DNA of 64,000 nt from Flabesymbios commensalis. Taxonomy: Eukaryota > Annelida > Polychaeta > Terebellida > Flabelligeridae. Shown in pieces: positions 47,501-54,580 of this stretch (position 1 is its first letter; the number at the start of each line of letters is the position of its first letter). A program made the translations under genes and the position numbers. The stretch spans positions 99,478,796 through 99,542,795 of the forward strand of contig OZ024902.1 in NCBI GenBank assembly GCA_964017125.1, given 5' to 3'. The notes beneath the pieces were generated by a model that was not told where the DNA came from, searched no databases, and saw nothing but the letters and a program-made list of their open reading frames with translations.

Positions 47501-50500
47501 TCTCACATTTCATTCTATAGTAATGGTCTAGCCATCTAGCACGGTTTACCAAATATCGCCCATGTGAAAGTGAATAATGGCCGATAGGAGGCCATTTTGA
47601 ATTTGATCAAGTCAAAAATTTTCAAGATGCATCCTCTCCTGAAATCTCACATTTTGTTTTATAGTAATGGTCTAGCCATCTAGTACGGTTACTAAAAACC
47701 GGCTATGTGAAAGTGAATAATGGCCGATAGGCGGCCATTTTGAATTTGATCGAGTCAATTTTTTTCAAGATGCATCCTCATCTGAAATCTCACATTTCGT
47801 TTTACAGTAATGGTCTAGCCATCTAGCACGGTTGACCAAATATAGGCCATGTGAAAGTGAATAATGGCCGATAAACGGCCATTTTGAATTTTATCGAGTC
47901 AAATTTTTCCAAGATGCATCCTCTCCTGAAATCACACATTATATTTTATAGTAATGGTCTAGCCATCTAGCACGGTTTACCAAATAACGGCCATGTGAAA
48001 GTAAATAATGGCTGATTGGCGGCCATTTTGAACTTTGACAAAATGATTTTTTTCAAAATACATCCTCTCCTGAAGCCTTACAATTTGTTTTATAGTAATG
48101 GTGTAGATATCTTGAGCGGTTCTCATGATATTCCACAATATCAGGCCTGTCGAGGTGAATATTGGCTGATAGGCGGCCATTTTGAATTTTATCAACTTCA
48201 ATTTTTTCAGGATGCATCCTCTCCTGAAACCTTACAATTTATTTGATATTAATGGTGTAGCTATCTTGAGCGGTTTTCATGATATTCCGCAATATCAGGC
48301 CTGTCGAGGTGAATAATGGCCGATAGGCGGCCATTTTTAATTTTATCGACTTGAAATTTTTCAAGATGCATCCTCTCCTGAAACCTCACAATTTGTTTTA
48401 TAGTAATGGTGTAGCTATCTTGAGCGGTTTTCATGATATTCCGCAAAATCTTTCAGTCGGATTTACCGATGTTATAAATTAGGTCAAAGTGCTGGGTCAA
48501 CTTCAAGGTCAAGGTCCAAAAACCTGAAAAGGCACAACTAGGGACCTTAGAGAACATGTATGTGCAATATGACTGTCATCGGCCCAGTACTTTTCGAGAT
48601 CTGCTCCGGAAACGAAGTGCACGTCAAAACGTCTAAATAGGTCATAGTTCTGAACCAGAAGTAGGTCAAAGTTCAAATACCCCAAAAGGCACAACTAGAC
48701 CCCCTAGGGGTGTTGTGTGTAAAATTTGAAGACAATCGGACAAGTACTTTCAGAGATATGCTCCCGAAACGAATTGTTTACGGACGGCCCAACGCCGTCA
48801 CATCATCATTTTCTCCTCTGCAACCTTGCGTATTGAATTCAGATTAAAAATATTTTAACCCGTCCATTAGCCACCTGGAAGTAACCCACATACCAAAAAT
48901 TGTTATCCTAGCTTATTTTCTCACAAAGTTATAGGCAAAAGAAGAGGCCAAAAAAAAACGGAGGTAGAATCCATAGCTCCCTTCGCTCACCTACGGTGAC
49001 GGCGGGAGCTAATAAATTTTAAGAATGATTAAAAGACTAATGACCTTTCCTTAGGCAGGGCTCGAAATTGGCCCCGTCCGAACGTCCGAGACGACCAACA
49101 ATCTGGGAAGGACGAGTTCAGTTTCAATGAGCTTGTCGAGAGCCCCTGCTTGACAATTATTAGGAAGGACAAGTGATAATTTTGGGAAGGAGTAGTCGAT
49201 TTTTTAGCTAGTTATCCTACTGGACAAGTGGAAATTTAGTCCAATGTCGAGCCCTGTTAGGCAAAACAAGAACAAAGGACATTGAACCATAATTATTATT
49301 TTTTAATTAAAACACAATAGAAATTAAAAGTAGTAGTAAAATGAATGTACAATTTTCCGTAAAAACCTCTTACCTCTTTACACAGTTGAGTTCTTCCAGT
49401 ACATTTTGGTTGGGGGTAGGATTTTGGAAGTGCTCGATAACTTGCTCCATATCGTTTGCATGAAGCATAATCTGCAAGACATTTCAGGTCCTCATTAGGA
49501 GTTTTATAAAAAAAATATTTCCCAGGCACATAGGTCATTGTGTGCACGAGAAAAAAAAACATCATCGAACTTTTTAAGTTAGACCTAAATCAATTTGCAA
49601 TGCCATCCACCTTAGAACACAGTTAACATTCTGATGATATAAGGAATGATTAAAATTGTTTAAGCTCCAAAAACACATGGAACACCGATCATGTAGAGAG
49701 TATTTTGTACAGTATCGCGTCGCAAAAATTTCTGCAAATTTGACCATTTGTAATAAAATTAGAATTTGTTTAGCGAAATAATTATACATCAATAACTATA
49801 AGGAAGTAAAGGGTTTACAGCTTCAAGGAGAAAAACGCTGATAATAATTTTTAAACAAACTTTTTCCCGTCATGTGAAGTAAAATCTAAATTCCGGCAAT
49901 AAAAATGTGAATGAGAGCCCAAAATATTTCAGTATAAACCACTACTTTTTACTCCTTAGAAGGTCAGCTGGGGGCTATACAGTGAAACCTGAGCTCAACG
50001 ACTCCTGGGAGGAACAACTTTTTGTCACCAATAACTTTTTTCTGGCACAGATCAGTTTTATATTGTGACCGACCTGTGACCTGTGACTTTTTTTCTAAAG
50101 CGACATACAACCTTCAAAATTTGGCAAGAAGCAATTTATTACCTATTCGAACAGATTTCAAGATTGTTATAGTACTATGTTTTATTTTGGTTTGTATAAA
50201 TAATTATTTTCACAAATGTCAACTGCACGACCTTCTGTATATTGTTTGCAAAACAGTTATCAAGCTGTGGCTATGATTCTTTAGCAAAGGTACTTGTAGC
50301 GTTCACGCCGACAGTGTGTTAGCAAAACAGCGTTGTGTCTGCACATACCGTTACCTTTCGTTATCATGTCACATAGGACCGCTGGGAATGTCTGGGAACT
50401 ACAATGCACAGGCGTTAATTATGGAAGATTAACAAACTGACATTTGGTTCAGGACGACTGAACACCAGCTGAGTATGTATACATTCAAGTGTTATAGTCT

Positions 50501-53500
50501 GTGGCTTGAGAGCTCGGCTGTCTAGCCATCTGCATCCCAAGTCAAATACATATCATAGAGATGAATAAATATCATAGAACTGTAACAGGTTATATTCAAG
50601 TTGAACCAAACGTAAATTGTAAACAAGGCTCATTGGCGAAGGAAATAGGCCTCAGCCTATAATCATCGTTTAAAAGTGAAATTCATTTAAAAAAACATTA
50701 TTGTCAAAATAAATAATGGCACCATTTTGAATTTGATCTGAGTTTATTTTTTCCATGAAACCACACATTTTGTTTTATTGTAAAGGTCTAGCTATCAGCC
50801 ACGTTTTTCCAGATATTATGCATTATGCAAGTCAATAATGGCCAAAGGCGGCCATTCAGAATTTTATCGAGTTGAAATTTTTCAGGGCATATCCCCCACG
50901 ATACAGCTCCTTTTGTTCTATAGTAGTGGTCTAGCTATCTGGCACTTTTTTCCAGATATTACGCATAGTTAACAAATAATTGCCGATAGTCTGTCAAAAT
51001 TGGCCGCCACAACCTAGTTTTTTTCCCATTGTGCGCCCATTATTGTCCGGTCTACATAGCTCCCACACTTTGTCAAAGACAAAGTTCAAGGACTTCAAGG
51101 ACTTTTCATTTTTTTTCAAGGACCTTTTGGTGTACGTTGAACATTAGTTTTGTTTTTTAATAATGACTGCATAAAAATAAATGCAGGCCTAAATGTCATC
51201 ACAACATACAAAAATTATATCAAGTGATGACTAACTAAAACATTTGCAAAAAAAATACATTTTGGAAGACATCAAAATTATTTTCAGCTCGAGATATCCT
51301 ATAGAGTTCTCAACTGATTTTCATGAAATTTTGCAAGGACTATTATCGAGTCCACCGCCAAAATGTGTGAAATTTTCATGACAAAATATTCCATAGCTCA
51401 AGTACCATTCGACATATAGTTGCATAAATTTCTAATTACGACCTCCCTCTATAAACACATTAAACTGGTTAAGTTAAAGTCAGTTTTAAGCCATGAACAT
51501 GCCAGATGGCCTAACTTTTGAACTATACAATATTTGCTAATGGAAATATCCCGGTGTTTGGCGGGGGACTTGAAAATAGACCTTGTTAAATTCAATGAAA
51601 ATCAGTTGTGAATTGACTGAGAAATCACCGAAAAACATGCGCTACAAGTTGTTGTTGTTATTATTTTGTATTCACAATAAACTAAATCAATGCCCTTTAG
51701 TGACATCGCCACCTGATGAGTGTGGGTCAATTACGGAAGTGAAGCTTTATTAAAATAAGGTAGAACAAAAAATGGCGTCTGTCTTTCATGCATGGCATTA
51801 AAATAATTTCAAATAAATTACTAAATTTTATGTTCACCTATATTGAACAATATATTAAACACTTTTATTAATTATATACTTTCAATATCGGTCTACCAGG
51901 CTATTTAATAGCATTGACTCTCTCCTCTTCTCTTGCTATAAACTCCAATGTACTGACACCCGACACTTGAATATCGTCAGACATGTCTCCGAGCCTGGTG
52001 CGTCGTATCTGCTAGTGCGACCTGTTCATGGTTTGAGCCCAATCTTGAGCCTTGTGCGACTTATACTCCAGTGCGACTTATAGGCCGGCAAATTCGGTAT
52101 GTGCATTCCAGTAAAGCGAAACAAATTATAGTGCTAAAAGTGGCAGACAGACGGATGGACGACAATAGGCAACCGCCAAAATTTGGCTGAGGCCTAATTC
52201 CTCATTTAAAAATTTCAACTCTATTTTCAATTATTCAAGTTAAACAGTAACTTATATTCCAGAATATGTAGATTAAAAGTTTTATACCTATTTCCATAGC
52301 AAGTTCACCACTTATTCTCTCCTTGCAAGCAGCAGATTGTGGAACAGCTTCAGACATCCCAGATTCCTTATAGCCTAGGAAATCTTTGAACCACTTGAAT
52401 AACTCTGGAAACTTTCTATAAAAGAAAATTTAATAGATTACATGCAGCTGAATAACTAAGCTAGCCTTGTTTTGAAGAAGAATACATTTCATGGATGTCC
52501 TCTTTATTTTAAACTCTTCATTAAACACCCTTCATTCAAGGCCTCTGGCGAGAAGTCTGAGACAAATTCTTTGAAGAATGTAATTGTAGCCATTTTCATT
52601 CCTTTTGTTGAAAACATTTGTATAGGAAAAAAACGTTGAAACATGTCATTCACACTCATGAAGCGTGCACATACCAGGCCAGAAATCTCTAGATTGCTTC
52701 AGAAGAACCAAAATTTGCTTTGGCCTTTTGAAAAAGATAATTTTTCATCGTAATATGTAATGATTTTTTTGCCATCTATTCCATACGCTTCTGCATTATC
52801 AAATATAAGATGAGAACAAAACAGATGTGTTTAAACTCGTTTTAATCATGAACACATGCGGCTGATTGATGGTAAATGAGCGCTGATTGACCAATGAAAA
52901 CAGGTTTCACTTTCCTTGACAAATCACAGGATTCATTTAATACGAGAATAAACTTGACAAGTTAATTACCTTAGAAATGAACAATCAAATATGACTGAAC
53001 CCGCAAATAAAGCATTTAGAAGGTACTAGAATCTGTAAGAGTGTCTGTAAAGTATGCAGGTAATAAGCCCCATTGAATTTATATTAGATTTTTTGTGATA
53101 TTGATAAATAATGCATACTGCATTTGTAAATCATCATCATCAATTAAGCTTGGCTTTGCGGTGGATGTAGCACTGACAAACGTTTATCGTTCCTTCAATC
53201 ATTGTTTGTATTGTTTGTGTTGACATTGATATTTGAGACAAGTATCATGATATGTATCAATACAAACACACAATCTTCATGTGTAACACTCCCAACTCAT
53301 AGCTAAATCAATTAGTATTTACCCCAAGAAAGGTTGTACCAGTTGAACAAGTTCTGTTCTGGAAACAACTTCCTGATTGAAGAGCACCAAACACCTCAAA
53401 AAATTTTCATAAACTTCTTGATTCCGTAATGCTTTCCGTACCTGGGAGAGAAGAAGATGTTACAATTAGTGGAACAGAAATGTTGTAAACAGATTTGAGC

Positions 53501-53906
53501 ATGTTCAAACCTTCTCCTGAGATGTCAAATCACATTCACTCAACTAAATATAATTATCATTCAGCAATTTTAAGAAAACAAATTTCAAGGATGTATTGTT
53601 GAATAAATTAAGGTCATGTCACAAAGTGTAGAACAAGACTGCAGATATGTACAGTTAGCTGGATCAGATTTGAACCACTTAAAATCATTCTACCCATATG
53701 TCAAGCACAAGTTGTTTGACCGAGAAAGTATTCAGCACTATTAAGAATTTGTATTCAGAACATTATCAGTGTTTTGTATACTTACAACTTGTGGAAATGA
53801 GAGGAATTGTGCTGCTTACCTTATCAAAGAAAGCATATTCATTCAAGGTTCCGTATTTGCCCGCTTCAGCAAGTGAAACATCCTTTAATGTGCTGGGCTT
53901 AGGTTT
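20260..53906 (-). CDS. SIN3A: SIN3 corepressor scaffold, 3' two-thirds of the gene (multi-exon)
   Basis: SIN3 is the scaffold of the Sin3-HDAC complex. It binds repressors through PAH domains and holds class I HDACs, SAP30, SUDS3 and other subunits in the nucleus. The exons below join without a phase break into 881 residues (2646 nt with stop). In order: PAH3 (about residues 20-90, [20 protein letters not shown]); the HDAC-interaction domain (about 85-240, [20 protein letters not shown]); a helical region ([39 protein letters not shown]); [20 protein letters not shown]; an acidic linker; and the Sin3 C-terminal domain ([40 protein letters not shown]). It matches vertebrate SIN3A/B along its whole length. 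Human SIN3A has about 1270 residues, so about a third, including PAH1 and PAH2, is outside the window. All introns are GT-AG. The symbol stands for the single invertebrate SIN3; A versus B is not decided. Confidence 0.95.
20690..21005 (-). mobile_element. SINE with two tRNA-like heads, in the last SIN3 intron
   Basis: On the minus strand the first head has an A box AGTGGTTAGCACCGCTG (20967-20985) and a B box GGGTTCGGTTCCC (20934-20947). A second head follows with GTGACCGAGAGGTAGCGTGC (about 20836-20857) and GGGTTCGAATTTCG (about 20807-20820). Box spacing in each is tRNA-like. Neither folds as a proper tRNA to my eye, so these are SINE heads, not tRNA genes. No clear poly-A or target duplication seen. 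Confidence 0.6.
21113..21823 (+). mobile_element. Decayed GGTCAAAG unit plus 3' half of a CTCGAC-family element
   Basis: 21120-21260 resembles the 19374-19740 units ('ggcaaagttcataacccc', 'gtgtgtgtgcaatatgaaa'). From about 21440 two units of the CTCGAC family follow ('agccattattaaacttgtct', 'gagaactggtcattag'), and the end AATGCCGGCTAA at 21812-21823 matches that family's 3' terminus. The 5' AACAAG end is missing. Confidence 0.55.
21962..22193 (-). CDS. SIN3A: SIN3 exon O
   Basis: 232 nt, ending in phase 0. Encodes a basic start [12 protein letters not shown] (human NLRRIRKCQRG), an acidic/basic variable stretch, then [20 protein letters not shown] and [16 protein letters not shown] (human [20 protein letters not shown]). 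Acceptor 'tcacacag', donor GAG|GTAAGA. Confidence 0.95.
22414..22586 (-). CDS. SIN3A: SIN3 exon N
   Basis: 173 nt, phase 0 in, 2 out. Encodes [40 protein letters not shown] and a KPVFLPR end, matching human [20 protein letters not shown]. Acceptor 'atatttcag', donor CCCAG|GTACGC. Confidence 0.95.
22690..22873 (+). repeat. Single-unit relic of the 57.8-59.1 kb satellite element
   Basis: Contains 'cggccatcttgcatatgcaa', 'tttgctgattttcaactcaa', an AAT/AAC-rich stretch, and ends 'acatagtgggtggagactta', the same 3' end as the large array at 57773-59126. It is the sparse form of a family expanded elsewhere. Confidence 0.6.
23121..23140. repeat. (TA)n microsatellite
   Basis: About nine TA dinucleotides inside the SIN3 intron between exons N and M. 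Confidence 0.85.
23633..23815 (-). CDS. SIN3A: SIN3 exon M
   Basis: 183 nt, phase 0-0. Encodes [20 protein letters not shown], then [20 protein letters not shown] and [37 protein letters not shown] is near-identical to human. Donor GTG|GTGAGA. Confidence 0.95.
24239..24276. repeat. Palindromic GCAGTATCTGCTTACTTG repeat
   Basis: CAGTATCTGCTTACTT is followed within three bases by AAGTAAGCAGATACTG: a near-perfect hairpin of 16-bp arms. Same family as 41040-41083 and the cluster near 9450-9650. Confidence 0.7.
24958..25065. mobile_element. Foldback MITE (CCCAGCAAACACGA family), complete copy
   Basis: From CCCAGCAAACACGACACATT to 'cgtctcttgtttgctac'. The arms CCAATGCTGGTACAGTG / GTACCAGCACTGGG flank a GCGTCGCTGACGGTGG core. 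Inserted in the Tigger-like element at 23976-25281. Confidence 0.75.
25467..26087 (+). mobile_element. Complete AGGACT-family rolling-circle-like element
   Basis: Starts AACAAG, then hairpin AGGACT-ga-AGTCCT, and ends with CCCCTACGGGCAGGGGATAA. Inside are about four diverged ~125-bp units: 'ttttgcgcccacaaaaa', 'ggtggccattttaaatttc', 'agtaaaatcacctgcaca', 'atatcgtggggaatgtgatt'. Other copies: 27634-33490 (interrupted, two starts), 61168-61700, fragment 8546-8665. The cleanest ATIR is in the 61168 copy (TCCCCGCC at 5', GGCGGGGA at 3'). Confidence 0.7.
26532..26701 (-). CDS. SIN3A: SIN3 exon L
   Basis: 170 nt, ending in phase 0. Encodes [40 protein letters not shown] and [16 protein letters not shown] (human: [20 protein letters not shown]). 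Acceptor 'tttttttaccag', donor CAA|GTAGGT. Confidence 0.95.
26800..26883. repeat. Partial foldback MITE
   Basis: Contains GTGGACCAACATTAACCCAG, 'caatgtttcgtgttcgctgg' and the core word CCAGCGTCACAG; the left end is lost. Confidence 0.55.
27350..27480 (+). repeat. GGTCAAAGGTCA repeat unit with a perfect DR1
   Basis: AGGTCAAAGGTCA at 27358-27370, then 'ccccaaaaaaggcactttct', 'agggatgtgtgtgagcaat' and 'gagatatcgtcc', the same unit as at 19374-19740. Confidence 0.65.
28171..28905 (+). mobile_element. Complete GTCAATGAC-family rolling-circle-like element
   Basis: Starts AACAAGAATGTCAATGACAC, then AGCTCATCC 23 nt in. Ends with hairpin GGCC-TAAA-GGCC, then GGATGAGCTAA. The 9-bp AGCTCATCC / GGATGAGCT pair is the asymmetric inverted repeat. 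Inside are four ~160-bp tandem units ('gaattgagggaggagaagca'). No coding capacity. It sits precisely inside an AGGACT element ('agaatcttta' | 'aatcattccc'). Confidence 0.75.
29481..31738. mobile_element. 2.26-kb TA-flanked pogo/Tigger-like element
   Basis: The ends CAGTGGTACCCCTGT and ACAGGGGTACCACTG are a 15-bp perfect TIR, with TA outside each (29479-29480, 31739-31740). The CAGT start and TA target are typical of pogo/Tigger. Subterminal 'aacgactgctccccttaaac' and 'gacaaacgaccacccctctc' are alike in wording. I find no transposase motif. Three foldback-MITE relics lie inside (30988-31345). The element sits in an AGGACT-family copy ('gtgatag' | TA | 'tttgaataatttctga'). Confidence 0.8.
30988..31345. 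repeat. Three adjacent foldback-MITE relics
   Basis: About 30988-31084 (CTGGTTTAATGTTGGTCCAC ... GTGTATTGCCAGG), 31085-31165 (ATCAAACACGACACATCGAC...) and 31245-31345 (CCCAACATTAAGCCAACACT ... CCCGTGAG). They suggest repeated local insertion or duplication. Confidence 0.55.
31829..33338 (+). mobile_element. TAGGCCTCAGCC-family rolling-circle-like element
   Basis: The 5' part reads 'aagcaaggcccgtcag' and 'ggcttagcctctaatcatcg'. The 3' end is the palindrome GCCAAAATTTTGGC, then TGAGGCCTAA. Internal units carry 'cacattttgttctatagtaa', 'tctggtccggtttttcagat' and 'aggtcacagaaaggtcaaat', and a tail 'agtgctaaaagtggcggaca'. A CTCGAC-family start (AACAAGAGCACATTCGACAA, 31902) is joined near its 5' end, and a 612-bp TIR element (32591-33202) is inserted. 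Other copies: 42293-43063 and 50622-52197. Confidence 0.65.
32591..33202. mobile_element. 612-bp TIR element with internal CTAAGTCRACTT repeats
   Basis: Left end GGTTAAAACAATAGTG; right end complement GGTCTAAAACAATAGTG. Relatives without it read straight through ('gattaacctgtatgtgaagt'), so it is an insertion. The interior repeats an ACAATG-GCTAAGTCRACTT-like word about every 60-100 bp in both orientations (for example AACAATGAGCTAAGTCAACT near 32957 and AAGTCGACTTAGCACATTGT near 32708). Non-coding; superfamily unknown. Confidence 0.6.
33541..36417 (+). mobile_element. Rolling-circle-like element with a ~157-bp satellite array, long copy
   Basis: Starts AACAAGACTACATAAGTCC with AGCTCCCGC 22 nt in; ends with hairpin TCACC-TAC-GGTGA, nine bases, then CTAA, where GCGGGAGCT complements AGCTCCCGC. 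About a dozen ~157-bp monomers ('ttcaagatgcatcctctcct', 'gttttatagtaatggtctag', 'tagcacggtttaccaaata', 'ggcggccattttgaatt') precede a 3' segment with two AGGTCAAAG units and a unique tail. A sister copy is at 46868-49012. Inserted in the A run of an AGGACT copy whose sequence resumes at 36421. Confidence 0.75.
36600..36783 (-). CDS. SIN3A: SIN3 exon K (start of C-terminal domain)
   Basis: 184 nt, phase 0 in, 1 out. Encodes [20 protein letters not shown] then [13 protein letters not shown] and a charged helix ([20 protein letters not shown]). The human segment just before (SPPKSKLLFSNTAAQKLRG) has no counterpart at this junction. Followed by the 9,898-nt intron. Confidence 0.93.
37620..37803. 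mobile_element. 184-bp TA-flanked MITE
   Basis: Left end CCGTATTTATTCTAACAAAC; right end complement CTGTATTTTTTCTAATAAAT, with TA outside both (37618-37619, 37804-37805). Internal words 'cccggggtgttaattagaat' and 'gggcatttattagaa' are typical of a short Tigger-type MITE. Confidence 0.7.
37883..38097 (-). CDS. SIN3A: SIN3 exon J (acidic linker)
   Basis: 215 nt. Encodes [16 protein letters not shown] and a Glu/Asp-rich stretch ending DAEEDEAFA; this matches in position and character, not in sequence, the acidic linker of SIN3A. Acceptor 'atcgttttag', chosen because it alone restores frame from exon I. Donor GCT|GTAGGT is weak but the only one that meets exon K in frame. Confidence 0.8.
38445..38715 (-). 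CDS. SIN3A: SIN3 exon I
   Basis: 271 nt, phase 0 in, 1 out. A variable start ([20 protein letters not shown]) leads into [40 protein letters not shown] and [19 protein letters not shown], then acidic SDDEADRDD. Human SIN3A has [20 protein letters not shown] at the same place. Confidence 0.95.
39625..39800 (+). repeat. Relic of the CTCGAC family
   Basis: 'actcgacaatagccagccac' then 'cagccattattgaaattttc' and 'aggatacataaagatac' match the family but neither terminus is intact. Confidence 0.5.
40444..40627 (-). CDS. SIN3A: SIN3 exon H
   Basis: 184 nt, ending in phase 0. Encodes [59 protein letters not shown] and DE, one of the most conserved SIN3 segments. It is separated from exon G by a 122-nt intron. 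Confidence 0.95.
40750..40830 (-). CDS. SIN3A: SIN3 exon G
   Basis: 81 nt. Encodes [20 protein letters not shown] then VPLVLRR (human: [20 protein letters not shown]). Acceptor 'cttcccag', donor AGGAG|GTAAGA. Confidence 0.95.
40876..41676. mobile_element. 801-bp non-autonomous Tigger-like element
   Basis: Left end CCGTCAAATTTCTAATTGTA continuing GCCGC; right end complement ACGTGAAATTCCTAATTGTA continuing GCCGC; TA outside both (40874-40875, 41677-41678). Subterminal words 'ctccaatagaagccgc' recur inside. The same TIR bounds the large transposase-bearing element at 54157-59396, so this is probably its deletion derivative. A CAGTATCTG hairpin sits inside. Confidence 0.75.
41040..41083. repeat. 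Palindromic AAAGGCAGTATCTG repeat
   Basis: AAAGGCAGTATCTGATTACTT and AGGTGAGCAGATACTGCCTTT-type arms (19-20 bp, two mismatches) around a TGTA loop. Confidence 0.7.
42293..43063 (+). mobile_element. TAGGCCTCAGCC-family element, second copy
   Basis: 'acaaggcccgtcagcgacg', then 'taatcatcgtttataac' at the 5' side; 'cgtcaaaacttggctgaggc' at the 3' side. It keeps the 'agtgctaaaagtggagaaca' tail with 'gacagacggttggacagacg'. The final CTAA is changed to CCAAA. This copy lacks the 612-bp insert seen at 32591 and so gives the empty site. Confidence 0.65.
43208..43365 (-). CDS. SIN3A: SIN3 exon F
   Basis: 158 nt, phase 0 in, 2 out. Encodes [38 protein letters not shown] and [15 protein letters not shown], matching the end of the HDAC-interaction domain of SIN3A (LETNLATIRVLEAIQKKL). 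Acceptor 'gtttag', donor AAAG|GTATTG. Confidence 0.95.
44718..44837 (-). CDS. SIN3A: SIN3 exon E2 (second copy, probable mutually exclusive alternative)
   Basis: 120 nt, phase 0-0, 40 residues: [19 protein letters not shown], then [21 protein letters not shown]. 32 of 39 aligned residues equal E1, with one inserted Thr. Acceptor TTTACTGTAG|GTG, donor CAG|GTAGTA. In the first 45 nt the four differences from E1 are all synonymous, so both copies appear to be under purifying selection. Including both would duplicate 40 residues in the HDAC-binding domain; alternative use is more likely. Confidence 0.93.
44897..45013 (-). CDS. SIN3A: SIN3 exon E1 (first copy of a duplicated HDAC-domain exon)
   Basis: 117 nt, phase 0-0, 39 residues: [18 protein letters not shown], then [21 protein letters not shown]. 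Acceptor CCATGCAG|GTG, donor GAG|GTAGGT. This copy is the closer match to human SIN3A ([20 protein letters not shown]). It lies only 59 nt upstream of exon E2, which encodes the same segment. Confidence 0.95.
45249..45914. mobile_element. ~670-bp element with GGTTCCCA ends and CAAGGACTTTTC repeats
   Basis: Begins GGTTCCCACACTTTC and ends CATGGGAACC, an 8-bp inverted end. The words TTTTCAAGGACCTTT, TTTTCAAGGATC, 'ggacttttcaaggcctggaa' and 'caaggacttttcccg' mirror each other from both ends. A foldback MITE (45612-45724) is inside. A related left end is at 51061-51140. Probably a non-autonomous DNA transposon; the superfamily is uncertain. Confidence 0.6.
45612..45724. mobile_element. Foldback MITE, complete copy
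   Basis: TTGCAGCAAACAAGGTGGTG to 'gtgtcttgtgtttgctggtt'. It keeps GGCTTAATGTTGGGTTAATG and GGGCCAGCATTAACTC. A half copy follows at 46258-46305 (CAAACAAGGCACATTGAACC, then AATGCTGGCTCAATGCCGGG). Confidence 0.7.
46868..49012 (+). mobile_element. Rolling-circle-like element with ~157-bp satellite array, short copy
   Basis: Same termini and 3' segment as 33541-36417: AACAAGACTACATAAGTCC at the start, GGCGGGAGCTAA at the end, then T. The non-tandem parts differ from the other copy at only a few positions, while the monomer number is lower. It lies in the intron between exons D and E1. The flanks (ACAAAT | AACAAG, CTAA | TAAATT) define the borders cleanly by comparison with the other copy. Confidence 0.75.
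49056..49256. mobile_element. 201-bp CAGGGCTCG MITE with 5-bp direct repeats
   Basis: CAGGGCTCGAAATTGG at the left, AATGTCGAGCCCTG at the right, TTAGG directly outside each end (49051-49055, 49257-49261). The interior carries 'ggaaggacgagttcag' and 'ggaaggacaagtgat' half-repeats. CAGGG-type ends recall hAT, but an 8-bp duplication is not present. Confidence 0.65.
49374..49471 (-). CDS. SIN3A: SIN3 exon D (HDAC-interaction domain)
   Basis: 98 nt. Encodes [20 protein letters not shown] then [13 protein letters not shown], nearly identical to vertebrate SIN3A. It ends in phase 0, so either of the two following alternative exons joins in frame. Confidence 0.95.
50622..52197 (+). mobile_element. 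TAGGCCTCAGCC-family element, third copy, with a large insert
   Basis: Starts AACAAGGCTCATTGGCGAAG, then TAGGCCTCAGCC 24 nt in. Ends CCAAAATTTGGCTGAGGC, then CTAA followed by T. The 12-bp TAGGCCTCAGCC / GGCTGAGGCCTA pair is the longest asymmetric inverted repeat in the window. About 51050-52098 is foreign: it begins with CAAGGACTT words (51061-51140) and ends with Tigger-like 'agtgcgacttatactcc' and 'gtgcgacttataggccgg' words (51995-52085). Confidence 0.7.
52288..52415 (-). CDS. SIN3A: SIN3 exon C (end of PAH3, start of HDAC-interaction region)
   Basis: 128 nt. Encodes [19 protein letters not shown], then a less conserved link ([17 protein letters not shown]) and ELAMEI leading into the HDAC-interaction domain. 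Acceptor 'tttctatag'-type (TATAG|AAAG), donor ATAG|GTATAA. Confidence 0.95.
53323..53441 (-). CDS. SIN3A: SIN3 exon B (PAH3 core)
   Basis: 119 nt, phase 0 in, 2 out. Encodes [20 protein letters not shown], then [20 protein letters not shown], the PAH3 four-helix core. Acceptor 'ctctcccag', donor TTGGG|GTAAAT. Confidence 0.95.
53820..53906 (-). CDS. SIN3A: SIN3 exon A (start of PAH3)
   Basis: 87 nt, phase 0 at both ends, encoding 29 residues including [19 protein letters not shown], the run-up to PAH3 (human: ...FFDKVRKALRS). Acceptor 'tccaacag' before AAACCT; donor AAG|GTAAGC read as ATAAG then GTAAG. This is the most 5' exon found; the earlier exons must lie beyond 64000 or were not recognised. 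Confidence 0.9.
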
Positions 53907-54156
53907 CTGTTGGAAAAAACAAGAAAAGTAGCATCATCAAGAAGAAAACAAAATAATTTACTTGCGTCAGGTTAGATACATCTGGCTCTGCTGAATTGCA
54001 TAGTTGCAAATGCATGTCATCACCAAGTCAGCTAAATATATTTCAAAAAATTCCCCCTGTGATTGACCAGTAAGTAAGTAAAATGTCTTTCTTTACGTCA
54101 CTTTTTTCTGCAAGTATGTCCATTCAAGTGACAGTTCCTAGTATTACAATATCCTG
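53907..54156. other. Intron sequence upstream of SIN3 exon A
   Basis: No exon recognised. It contains a weak relative of the GCTGAATTGCA-type sequence and nothing I can assign. Confidence 0.5.
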
Positions 54157-54580
54157 GCGTAAAATTACTAATTGCAGCCGCATGTCTAATAGAAGCCACA
54201 TCCCAAACTTCCACTTTTTTTCTAACATTTAGAAAAATAGTTTCTTATTGTGAAAACCTCAATCAGAAGCCGCAGGATGAGTTTTGAAATTTACTGATTT
54301 TTTTTTTGTTGGAAAAATTTCCTGCGTAATATTTAACTTATAGTTTTGTTATACAGTGCTATATTTTGACTGTAGATCCTACATGACACTGTCTTTGCCA
54401 ACAACAATGCACCATCGCTGTATGCATTTCATCTTAACTGAAAATGAGCTTCACATGTACAATCTTTGTCCATTGTTTAACATTGCGTAACATTGACAGG
54501 GCGGCCGGCAGAGTGCAGGACGGCCTGTGGTGAAAGGGGGCTATTTGTCAGTCTGTCTAATTGCCATAACACTGACTGTT

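Noticed and set aside
49981-50100. Left end of another Tigger-like element (ACAGTGAAACCTGAGCTCAA)
   Set aside because: The end wording fits, but I found no matching right end before 50620, so the element cannot be bounded.
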